A stretch of 6,756 bases of DNA from Actinomycetota bacterium (lineage in GTDB: Bacteria; Actinomycetota; Thermoleophilia; Miltoncostaeales; Miltoncostaeaceae). Shown here one piece after another: positions 1 to 6,756 of the stretch (its first letter is position 1; the number at the start of each line of letters is the position of its first letter). The translations under genes and the position numbers were made by a program. The DNA lies in the NCBI GenBank assembly GCA_947451735.1, contig CANGAY010000042.1, positions 1-6,756 of the forward strand. The letters are read 5' to 3'. Under the pieces are notes generated by a model that was given only the letters and a program-made list of their open reading frames with translations, ran no database searches and was not told where the DNA came from.

Positions 1-723
1 CTCCACCTGCTTGCCGCGCAGGAAGCCCGCGAACATCATCTCGTCGAGCGCGGGCGGCAGCGGGGCCGTGGCGCTGTAGGTGACCGCCGGGTCGGTGCCC
101 ACCACCACGGCCACGGGCACCCGCCCCTGGCTGTCGAGCAGGTGCTGCCGGCCATCCTTGTGGATCTGCCAGTGCATCATGCAGGTGCGCTTGTCGACCT
201 TCTGCACGCGGTACATGCCGCAGTTGCGCGACCCGGTGCGTGGATCGTTGCTGAATACCAGCGGCAGCGTGATGAAGGGGCCGCCGTCCTCGGGCCAGCA
301 GTGCAGGATGGGGATGAGGTCGAGGTCCACGTCGTCGCCGGTGAGCACCACCTCCTGGCATGGCCCGTTCTTCACGGTCTTGGTGCCGAGCGACGCCAGT
401 TCCTTGAGCTTGCCGAGCGCCTTCACCTTCTCCATCACGCCCTGGGGTGGCTGCATCTCGGCGATCTCGGAGATGCGCGAGGCGATCTGGTCGAGGTCGG
501 TGCCACCGAGGCCCATGGCCATGCGGCGCTCGCTGCCGAACTGGTTGATGAGCACGGGCATCCTCGATCCCGTGACGTTGGTGAACAGCACGGCGGGGCC
601 GCCGGCCTTCATCACCCGGTCGGCGATCTCGGTGATCTCGAGGTGCGGGTCCACCTCTGCGTGCACCTCAACCAACTCGCCCATGCCGCGGATGGCCTGC
701 ATCCACTCGCGCAGGTCCTTCAT
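1..723 (-). CDS. ubiD: UbiD-family prenylated-FMN decarboxylase, N-terminal 241 residues (runs off left edge)
   Basis: UbiD-family enzymes use prenylated FMN, made by UbiX, for reversible non-oxidative decarboxylation, for example of prenylated hydroxybenzoate or of a menaquinone precursor. Visible here are the N-terminal domain (opening MKDLREWM), the LDLIPILHCWPEDGG stretch (residues about 134-147), the cofactor/metal-site segment NCGMYRVQ (167-174, with the family's metal-ligand Asn), HWQIHKDG (184-191), and the flavin-reductase-like core VPVAVVVGTDPA (202-213) followed by LDEMMFAG. Family members are about 450-490 residues, so the C-terminal half, including most of the catalytic Glu-Arg-Glu triad, lies beyond position 1. 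The ATG overlaps the upstream stop as ATGA, implying translational coupling; a weak GAGG lies 10 nt upstream. The family is certain but the substrate is not. The operon setting allows a menaquinone role, and a link to tetrapyrrole metabolism cannot be excluded. Confidence 0.93.
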   Translation of the reverse strand, partial: MKDLREWMQAIRGMGELVEVHAEVDPHLEITEIADRVMKAGGPAVLFTNVTGSRMPVLINQFGSERRMAMGLGGTDLDQIASRISEIAEMQPPQGVMEKVKALGKLKELASLGTKTVKNGPCQEVVLTGDDVDLDLIPILHCWPEDGGPFITLPLVFSNDPRTGSRNCGMYRVQKVDKRTCMMHWQIHKDGRQHLLDSQGRVPVAVVVGTDPAVTYSATAPLPPALDEMMFAGFLRGKQVE

Positions 724-1240
724 CGTGCGAGGGCCTCGGCCAGTGCGGGAATGGGCGGCAGTGCGGCGGCGATCTCGTGGATGGGGCCGGGGAGCCCCTC
801 GCGCAGCGCGGCGCGCGCAACGCGCACCGCCTCGGCCGTGCCGGGCCCCTGCTCGCCGGCCACGGCCGCCACCGTGGCCCGCCACAGCGGCAGCAGGTCG
901 TCGTCATTGCCCGCTGCCACGGCCGCCGACGACAGCGCCACCAGATCGGCGAGCGCCTCCACCACGGCAAGATCGCCGGTCGCGGCTACGCGCACCAGAC
1001 CCTGCGCGTAGCAGTAGTCGCCCGCCAGCACGGCCGCGCCCATCTCCACTTGGCCCACATGGCGCGACGTGCCGTGGTGCAGCAGGAAGCCCTCGAGGAT
1101 GAGTTCCACGCCGAGCGCGTGCTCGCGGGCGAGCGGCGGACTCACCACGGGCACCAGCACCTCGTCGGGGTCGCAGATGCGACCGGCGAGGGCGGGCTGC
1201 TCGGCCAGCACGGTGGCCACCGAGTCGTGCGCCACGGTGG

Positions 1241-1244
<4 letters not shown>
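720..1244 (-). CDS. Unrecognised 174-residue helical protein, faintly isoprenyl-diphosphate-synthase-like
   Basis: I do not recognise this as a named family. It starts at an ATG overlapping the hemL stop (ATGA), with a strong GGAGG 7 nt upstream inside hemL, so the start is secure. The protein is Ala/Leu/Val-rich and looks all-helical and soluble; I see no signal peptide or membrane segment. Residues 43-62 (LGVELILEGFLLHHGTSRHV) and 72-105 (opening VLAGDYCYAQGLVRVAATGD) resemble the helix of trans-isoprenyl diphosphate synthases that usually reads vLaGDyLlarA, followed by the 'lGd..vv..la..i' pattern. The two catalytic DDxxD motifs are absent and the length is about half that of a synthase. 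It is therefore either a small accessory or regulatory subunit, as in heterodimeric heptaprenyl synthases, or an unrelated helical protein. Tight coupling to hemL and the UbiD-family gene suggests a role in tetrapyrrole or quinone metabolism; that is inference. Coding reality is well supported, function is not. Confidence 0.85.
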
Positions 1245-2515
<1,271 letters not shown>

Positions 2516-2519
2516 GGGG

Positions 2520-3602
2520 TCAGCCTGTCGGCAGCGGCTTGCCCGCGATGGCCAGGTCCTCCCACGCCCGGTACTCGGGCGAGTAGTACTTGAGGCGCAC
2601 CTTCTTGAACTCGAAGGTGGAGTAGAGGACGGCGTAGTCGTCGTCGCCCAGACCGGCCTCCTCGGCGAGCGCCGCGATGGTCTCCTCGCAGGCGTCCTTC
2701 GACTTGGCGTGCACCATGGTGAACAGGCTGTAGGGCCAGTCGTCGTAGGTGGGGCGCTTGTAGCAGTGGCTCACCGACCTGAACGTGGCCATGCGGCTGC
2801 CGAAGTCGTCCACCTGATCGGCGGGCACCTTCCACACGGCCATGCCGTTGGCGCCGAACCCGGCCTTGCGGTGGTTCAGTACTGCCGCGAAGCGGCGCAT
2901 CACGGTGCGGTCCTGCAGTTCCTGTGCCTTGGCCAGCAGCTCGTCAACCGGCATGCCGGCCTCGTCGGCCCACACCTGGAAGGGCTCGGGAACCAGCGGC
3001 AGGTCCTGCTGCAGGATGAGGATGGCCTGCTGGTCCTCGGGCGTGGGGGCCACGCCGTCGCCGCGCTGCGGCGGCGCCATGGGCTCGGCGCGGGCGACGT
3101 TGCCGTTCTCGCCCGTCATGTCGAGCTGCACGTTGATCTTGTACAGCGTGATGGTGGGGAGGATTCGCATGGACGTGGCACCGGTCTCGCGCGCCAGGAT
3201 GTCGAGGGTCTCCTCAAGCGACAGCCGCGCGTCGGGCTCCACGGCCAGGGTGAACCACATGTTGAAGTGGTGCGTGCGGCGGTAGTTGTGGCTCACGCCG
3301 GGGTGGCCGTTGATGATGGCCGCGGCGTCGAACAGCCCGTCCTCGGGGTACGAGGCGGCCACCAGCGTGCTCTCGTAGCCCAGCGCGCGGGTGTCGAAGA
3401 TGGCCGACACCTGGCGGATGATCTGCGCGTCCTTCAGCACCTGCATGCGCGCCAGCACCTCGTCCTCGCTGATGCCGACCGCATCCGCGATGCCAAGGAA
3501 GGGGCGGCGATCCAGGGCGATACCCGCCTGCAGCGCGTTGAGCAGGCGCTGGTCCACCTCGTCGGGCTTGTGGCGCACGGGCTTCTCGGCTGCGGTGGTC
3601 AT
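2520..3602 (-). CDS. ahbAB: Fused AhbA-AhbB-type siroheme decarboxylase-like protein (Lrp/AsnC fold)
   Basis: This 360-residue protein holds two tandem Lrp/AsnC-like units, each a winged-helix part followed by a RAM-like alpha/beta domain. Unit 1 (about 12-157) carries GVSHNYRRTHHFNMWF (102-117), the AhbA/NirD-type signature. Unit 2 (about 187-340) carries MRRFAAVLNHRKAGFGANGM (235-254) and VSHCYKRP...DWPYSLFTMVH (277-298), the AhbB/NirL-type signature. A polar linker (about 158-186) joins them. In sulfate reducers and archaea AhbA and AhbB are separate chains of a complex that removes two acetate carboxyls from siroheme; NirD/L act similarly in heme d1 synthesis. These proteins are often mislabelled as transcription regulators. 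Position between hemB and hemL supports a tetrapyrrole role. A GGAGG 7 nt upstream and an ATGA overlap with hemB fix the start. Whether the enzyme decarboxylates siroheme here, or senses heme, is unknown; similar two-unit proteins sit near menaquinone genes in Streptomyces as I recall. Confidence 0.88.
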   Translation of the reverse strand: MTTAAEKPVRHKPDEVDQRLLNALQAGIALDRRPFLGIADAVGISEDEVLARMQVLKDAQIIRQVSAIFDTRALGYESTLVAASYPEDGLFDAAAIINGHPGVSHNYRRTHHFNMWFTLAVEPDARLSLEETLDILARETGATSMRILPTITLYKINVQLDMTGENGNVARAEPMAPPQRGDGVAPTPEDQQAILILQQDLPLVPEPFQVWADEAGMPVDELLAKAQELQDRTVMRRFAAVLNHRKAGFGANGMAVWKVPADQVDDFGSRMATFRSVSHCYKRPTYDDWPYSLFTMVHAKSKDACEETIAALAEEAGLGDDDYAVLYSTFEFKKVRLKYYSPEYRAWEDLAIAGKPLPTG

Positions 3603-4621
3603 CGCTCGTCCTCCCGGATCCAGCGTGCGGCGTCAACCGCCGCGTAGGTGATGACGATGTCGGCGCCGGCGCGCGCGATGGCGGTGAGCGTCTCCATCAT
3701 CGCGGTGCGTTCGTCGAGCCAGCCGCGCTCGGCGGCCGCCTTGATCATCGAGTACTCGCCGCTCACGTGGTACGCGGCAAGTGGCAGGTCGGTGGCGCCC
3801 CGCACCTCGCGGATCACGTCCATGTAGGTGGCCGCGGGCTTGACCATGACCATGTCGGCGCCCTCGGCCTCGTCGGCCTGCACCTCGCGCACGGCCTCGC
3901 GCAGGTTGGCCGGGTCCATCTGGTATCCGCGGCGGTCGCCGTGGCCCGGCGCCGAGCCCGCGGCCTCGCGGAAGGGGCCGTAGAAGGCCGATGCGTACTT
4001 GGCCGAGTAGGCCATGATCGCCGTGGCCTCGTGCCCGGCCTCATCGAGCCCGTCGCGGATGGCGGCCACGCGGCCGTCCATCATGTCGCTGGGGGCCACG
4101 ATGTCGGCCCCGGCGTCGGCGTGGCTCACGGCAACCCGGGTGATGACGGCGAGCGACGGGTCGTTGTCCACCTCGCCGTCGGCGTCGATGAGCCCGCAGT
4201 GGCCGTGGTCGGTGTAGGCGCACAGGCACACGTCGGTGATGACCACCAGGTCGGGCACGCCGGCCTTGAGCGCCCGCACGGCCTGCTGCACCACGCCGTC
4301 CTCGGCGTAGGCCGAGGTGGCCACGGCGTCCTTCTCGTCGGTGACGCCGAACAGCAGCACGCCGCCGATGCCGGCCTCGTATGCGGCGCGTGCCTCGTCG
4401 ACCAGCAGGTCGGGCGACAGGCGCGCCACGCCCGGCAGGGCGTCAACCGGCTGGCGCACGCCGGTGCCCGCCACGGCGAACATGGGAAGCACCAGCTGCG
4501 ACGGGCGCAGCGAGGTCTCGCGCACCATGCGGCGGATGCCCTTGGTGCGGCGAAGGCGACGGTGCCGCGTGGCGGGGAAGATGCCCCCGAGTGCGGCCGT
4601 TTCGGCGGTGTGAGGTGCCAC
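3599..4621 (-). CDS. hemB: Porphobilinogen synthase (delta-aminolevulinic acid dehydratase), zinc type
   Basis: Condenses two 5-aminolevulinate molecules into porphobilinogen in the cytosol; the family acts as an octamer. From the GTG at 4621 the protein has 340 residues, close to the usual 325-335. Motifs seen: N-terminal FPATRHRRLRRT (15-26), the zinc-site cluster DVCLCAYTDHGHCG (130-143) with Cys132, Cys134 and Cys142, the Schiff-base lysines Lys208 (in YSAKYASAFYGPFR) and Lys261 (in MVKPA), and SGEYSMIKAAA (287-297). The three Cys make it the zinc-dependent rather than the Asp-rich magnesium type. The open frame runs on to 4903, but that part is antisense to aat. GTG 4621 is the only plausible start before the conserved RLRRT block, since the internal ATG would cut the barrel's N-terminal arm. 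No Shine-Dalgarno is seen; a TACACT hexamer sits 8 nt upstream, suggesting a leaderless mRNA. First gene of the run. Confidence 0.96.
   Translation of the reverse strand: MAPHTAETAALGGIFPATRHRRLRRTKGIRRMVRETSLRPSQLVLPMFAVAGTGVRQPVDALPGVARLSPDLLVDEARAAYEAGIGGVLLFGVTDEKDAVATSAYAEDGVVQQAVRALKAGVPDLVVITDVCLCAYTDHGHCGLIDADGEVDNDPSLAVITRVAVSHADAGADIVAPSDMMDGRVAAIRDGLDEAGHEATAIMAYSAKYASAFYGPFREAAGSAPGHGDRRGYQMDPANLREAVREVQADEAEGADMVMVKPAATYMDVIREVRGATDLPLAAYHVSGEYSMIKAAAERGWLDERTAMMETLTAIARAGADIVITYAAVDAARWIREDER
3610..3614 (-). promoter_or_regulatory. Shine-Dalgarno GGAGG for the ahbAB-like gene
   Basis: On the minus strand GGAGG ends 7 nt before the ATG at 3602 and lies inside the last codons of hemB. 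It supports independent as well as coupled initiation, in contrast to hemL, which has only a weak site. Confidence 0.75.
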
Positions 4622-4629
4622 TGCCCGCG

Positions 4630-4635
4630 AGTGTA
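4630..4635 (-). promoter_or_regulatory. Candidate -10 element TACACT of hemB
   Basis: On the minus strand TACACT (TAnnnT) ends 8 nt before the GTG of hemB, the spacing expected when transcription begins at or next to the start codon. The absence of any Shine-Dalgarno before hemB fits leaderless translation. No good -35 hexamer is evident at the usual distance, which would fall inside aat. Candidate only. Confidence 0.45.
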
Positions 4636-4639
4636 TCGT
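4634..4639 (+). promoter_or_regulatory. Candidate -10 element TATCGT of aat
   Basis: TATCGT (TAnnnT) ends 7 nt before the GTG at 4647, so the predicted transcription start falls at or beside the start codon. There is no Shine-Dalgarno before aat. It overlaps the minus-strand -10 candidate of hemB by two bases. The -35 region would lie within the first codons of hemB and has no clear consensus. Confidence 0.45.
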
Positions 4640-4646
4640 CGCCTTC

Positions 4647-5276
4647 GTGGCTGGCGAGGGGGGTCGGAGCGGGTCGGACGCGTTCGGGTCAGGTGACCCG
4701 GACCTCGCCGCCGCGTCCATTTCGCCCATGCACATGGTGGCCGGGTACGAGGCCGGCGCCTTCCCCATGGACTCCGACGACGACGGCCCGGTGGGCTGGT
4801 ACACCACCGACCCCCGGTGTGTCATCAGGGTCGACGACGCCCGGATCCCGCGCACCGTCGCGCGCATGCTGCGCCGACGCGGGTACGAAGTGCGCGTTGA
4901 CACCGCATTCAGCGAGGTGCTGGATGCCTGCGGCGGTGATCGCGAGGGCGTGTGGCTGACCCCGCGCCTGATGCGCGGCTACGAAGCGCTGTTCGATCTG
5001 GGCATTGCCCACAGCGTGGAGGCGTGGGACGGCGACCGGCTGGTGGGCGGCCTGTTCGGCGTGGCCATGGGCAGGTTCATCACGGCCGAGAGCATGTTCC
5101 ACCGGGCACCCGACGGCGGTAACGCGGCAATCGCGGGCCTCATCCACATCGCCCGCACCAACGACTTCGCCCTGATCGATGTGCAGATGCAGAGCCCGCA
5201 CGTGATGCGCTTCGGAGCGACCACCATGGACGCCGACCAGTTCGCGGTGGCGCTTTCGGAGGCGCTCGCGGGCTAG
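4647..5276 (+). CDS. aat: Leucyl/phenylalanyl-tRNA-protein transferase (divergent)
   Basis: Aat transfers Leu or Phe from aminoacyl-tRNA to N-terminal Lys/Arg of proteins, marking them for ClpS/ClpAP-type degradation by the N-degron route. The 209 residues match family length. Seen: AGYEAGAFPMD (32-42), GWYTTDPR (50-57), VDTAFSEVLDACGGDR (84-99), GIAHSVEAWDGDRLVGGLFG (119-138), AESMFHR (147-153) with Glu148 and IDVQ (177-180) with Gln180, which align with the catalytic Glu and Gln of E. coli Aat, and FGATTMDADQF. It departs from the family at the usual ASK segment (here GGNAAIAGL) and in DVQ for DCQ. The GTG at 4647 gives a Gly/Ser/Asp-rich 27-residue lead-in; an in-frame ATG at 4728 is an alternative start nearer the conserved fold. 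Neither has a Shine-Dalgarno, and the -10 placement favours 4647 as leaderless. It is divergent from hemB, with no obvious functional link. Confidence 0.9.
   Translation: MAGEGGRSGSDAFGSGDPDLAAASISPMHMVAGYEAGAFPMDSDDDGPVGWYTTDPRCVIRVDDARIPRTVARMLRRRGYEVRVDTAFSEVLDACGGDREGVWLTPRLMRGYEALFDLGIAHSVEAWDGDRLVGGLFGVAMGRFITAESMFHRAPDGGNAAIAGLIHIARTNDFALIDVQMQSPHVMRFGATTMDADQFAVALSEALAG
5273..5276. other. CTAG shared by two convergent stop codons
   Basis: The aat stop TAG (5274-5276, plus) and the permease stop TAG (5273-5275, minus) both come from the same palindromic CTAG. The genes overlap tail to tail by 4 bp. No hairpin with a U-tract can be seen around it, so any terminator must lie inside the opposing coding sequence or act through Rho. 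Confidence 0.95.
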
Positions 5277-6622
5277 GCGTGCATGCGGCGACCGAGCGCG
5301 ATGCGCGCCACCACGCCGTACACCACGGCGATGATGGCCAGCAACCCGATGCCCGCCCACAGCGTGCCGGTCACCTCCGGGTCGACCAGCAACTCCTGGA
5401 ACACCCGCGCGGCCGGCCCGAACCCCGCGACCGCGCTCACCCAGAACGCGATGTCGTTGCCCGGGATGAGCGCGATGACCGCGAGAGGGAGGGTGATCAT
5501 GAGGGCGGCGAGCAGCGCGGTGCGTGTCTCACGGGCGAGTGCGCCGATGAGCAGCCCGAAGGCGCCGAAGGCGAGGCCCGCCACCACCAGTGCCAGCACC
5601 CAGATTGCCCAGCGCCCCACCGACACCGAGGTGGTGAGGGCCACCACGCCCAGCAGCACCATGCCCACCACCAGCGTGGCCAGCGCCGACAGCACGGCCT
5701 TCTGGGTGATGATGGTGCCCGGACCCACCAGGCCGCGGCCGAGGCGCGACAGCACGCCGTCCTCACGCTCGGCGGAGAGCAGCGCGGCCGACAGCAGCAC
5801 GCCCAGCAGGCCCAGGCCCACCACCAGCGCGGCGGCGATGCCGAGCGCCGACAGCGGCTCGCGCCCGGGGGCGCCCGACTGGATGTCGAGCCGGATGGGG
5901 CTGGCGATGCTCTTGGCCGCGGGCTTGGCCAGGTCGAGGTTGGTGTTGACCCCGTCGATGAAGTCGTTCAGCGCAGCGAGCCGCTTTGCCAGCGCGGGCT
6001 GATTCGCCTTGATCAACTCGCGCTGCACCTGGCGCAGCACCTTTGCCGACGAGGCCAGGCCCTCCAGCTTTCCGGCACGGCCGAAGATCTGCACGTCGCC
6101 GCCCTGCTGCACCAACTTCACCAGGTTGAGCACCTGATCCACGTAGGCGGTGGCCAGCGCCTGGTTGAGGCGGAAGACCGCGGCCTCCATGTTGCGTTCG
6201 ATCGCCTGCGCCTCGATGGGGTTGCGTGGGTTGGTCTGCAGGGTGATGACCGGCGATCTGATCCCCGACTGCAGGTCGGCAACGAAGCCGTCGGGGATGG
6301 TGAGGATGGCGCTCACCTTGCCGTCGGAAAGCGCCTGCTGCGCCTCGGTGGCGCCGAGCCGCTTCAGGTCGACGTCCTGCTCGATCTTCGCCGCGTAGTC
6401 GTCAACCGACAGGCGGTCGTTGCCCACCAGCACGGTGCGGCCCTGCTGGTCGAGGTTGACGAAGGCCACTGATGGCCGCCGGTCGCCACCCGAGAGCGCG
6501 AGGGCCAGCAGGATGGCGATGATGACCGGGTAGCCGATGAGGATTGCCACCAGCCCGCGGCTTCGGCCGAGCACGCGCAGGTCCTTGGTGAACAGCAGCC
6601 TGGCCGACCGCAGCACGTTCAT
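5273..6622 (-). CDS. ABC-2 type exporter permease
   Basis: Integral membrane subunit of a probable ABC exporter. The 449 residues have the ABC-2 layout: a cytosolic N-terminus with FTKDLRVLGRSR, TM1 at about 23-44, a large extracytoplasmic domain at about 45-257 (containing SVAFVNLDQQG and a helical region), then TM segments at about 258-283, 310-333, 336-362, 367-387, a weaker one near 391-404, and 420-441. The cytosolic loop SAEREDGVLSRLGRGLV (283-299) matches the family's coupling region. This resembles the YhgE/Pip and YhbR/S-type ABC2 permeases with a long loop between TM1 and TM2. The ATG overlaps the ATPase stop as ATGA, with only a weak GGA 6 nt upstream, so the two subunits are probably made in step. 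The substrate cannot be read from the sequence; export of lipid, polymer or drug are all possible. Confidence 0.9.
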   Translation of the reverse strand: MNVLRSARLLFTKDLRVLGRSRGLVAILIGYPVIIAILLALALSGGDRRPSVAFVNLDQQGRTVLVGNDRLSVDDYAAKIEQDVDLKRLGATEAQQALSDGKVSAILTIPDGFVADLQSGIRSPVITLQTNPRNPIEAQAIERNMEAAVFRLNQALATAYVDQVLNLVKLVQQGGDVQIFGRAGKLEGLASSAKVLRQVQRELIKANQPALAKRLAALNDFIDGVNTNLDLAKPAAKSIASPIRLDIQSGAPGREPLSALGIAAALVVGLGLLGVLLSAALLSAEREDGVLSRLGRGLVGPGTIITQKAVLSALATLVVGMVLLGVVALTTSVSVGRWAIWVLALVVAGLAFGAFGLLIGALARETRTALLAALMITLPLAVIALIPGNDIAFWVSAVAGFGPAARVFQELLVDPEVTGTLWAGIGLLAIIAVVYGVVARIALGRRMHA

Positions 6623-6756
6623 GCGTCGTCCGTCGCCAGGCGCATGAAATCGTCGCCGCCACCGAGTGCCACCGTGCGGTCGCCGTGCCGGGTGGCCTCG
6701 TCCATGAACTGGGTGGAGAAGATGAGCGCCATGCCGCCGTCGCCCATCAGGTCGTC
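6619..6756 (-). CDS. ABC transporter ATPase, C-terminal 45 residues (runs off right edge)
   Basis: Only the end of the nucleotide-binding domain is present. It reads ...GGMALIFSTQFMDEATRHGD RTVALGGGD..., matching the segment after Walker B in which the H-loop is followed by 'DEAe..cDRv.vl..G'. Walker A, the signature motif and Walker B lie beyond the window. In place of the usual His of the STH motif there is Gln (codon CAG, plus positions 6709-6711). Only 29 residues follow the H-loop position, so this subunit lacks the long C-terminal extension of DrrA-like ATPases. Its stop overlaps the permease ATG (ATGA), making the permease its obvious partner. Confidence 0.85.
   Translation of the reverse strand, partial: DDLMGDGGMALIFSTQFMDEATRHGDRTVALGGGDDFMRLATDDA

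Noticed and set aside
80..1102. Plus-strand open frames antisense to the UbiD-family gene and the small protein
   Set aside because: The translation is Arg/Pro/Ser-rich and crosses two real minus-strand genes; it is a shadow of GC-rich codon use.
2520..3602. Calling the two-unit protein an Lrp/AsnC transcription regulator
   Set aside because: The fold is shared, but the HNYRR and SHCYKRP/DWPY motifs and the heme gene setting fit the AhbA/B-NirD/L enzymes better. DNA binding is not excluded.
4622..4903. N-terminal extension of hemB upstream of GTG 4621
   Set aside because: It is antisense to aat, shows no HemB similarity, and would put 94 extra residues before a family that needs none.
5279..6472. 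Plus-strand open frame antisense to the ABC permease
   Set aside because: It is dominated by His/Gln/Arg/Gly with no domain, while the minus-strand permease has clear membrane segments.

Overview
The window is very GC-rich, and most codons end in G or C. It is packed with genes: almost every junction overlaps, and only 25 bp lie between the two divergent genes. GC bias, HemL (the C5 route to aminolevulinate), a fused AhbA-AhbB-type protein, and two genes that seem to start without a leader together suggest a high-GC actinobacterial lineage, possibly a deep one such as Thermoleophilia. That placement is inference. No stretch over 300 bases lacks a gene, and I see no rRNA, tRNA, CRISPR array, insertion sequence or convincing terminator hairpin.

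Left and centre (1-4621, minus strand, read right to left): one tightly coupled run, hemB - fused ahbA/ahbB - hemL - unrecognised 174-residue protein - ubiD-family gene (cut by the left edge). Three of the four junctions are 4-base ATGA stop/start overlaps, and the fourth is a 4-base gap. HemL makes 5-aminolevulinate and HemB condenses two of them to porphobilinogen. The AhbAB-like protein belongs to the siroheme decarboxylase family (annotated in many genomes as Lrp/AsnC regulators). The UbiD-like protein is a prenylated-FMN decarboxylase family member, usually tied to menaquinone/ubiquinone or aromatic acid decarboxylation. The small protein between hemL and ubiD has a faint isoprenyl-diphosphate-synthase look but no Asp-rich motifs. 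The run therefore mixes tetrapyrrole and probable quinone functions.

Centre (4622-4646): a 25-bp divergent intergenic region holds two overlapping TAnnnT -10 candidates, one per strand. Each sits 7-9 nt from a GTG start that has no Shine-Dalgarno, so I infer a bidirectional promoter giving leaderless mRNAs for hemB and aat.

Right (4647-5276, plus): aat, a divergent leucyl/phenylalanyl-tRNA-protein transferase of the N-degron pathway. It runs tail to tail into an ABC exporter operon on the minus strand (5273-6756): an ATPase (C-terminal 45 residues only) followed by an ABC-2 type permease. The aat and permease stop codons share one CTAG. The visible end of the ATPase has Gln where the H-loop His normally sits.

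The strongest leads are the fused AhbAB inside a core heme operon with a UbiD-type gene, the unrecognised 174-residue protein, the overlapping divergent leaderless promoters, and the H-loop substitution.
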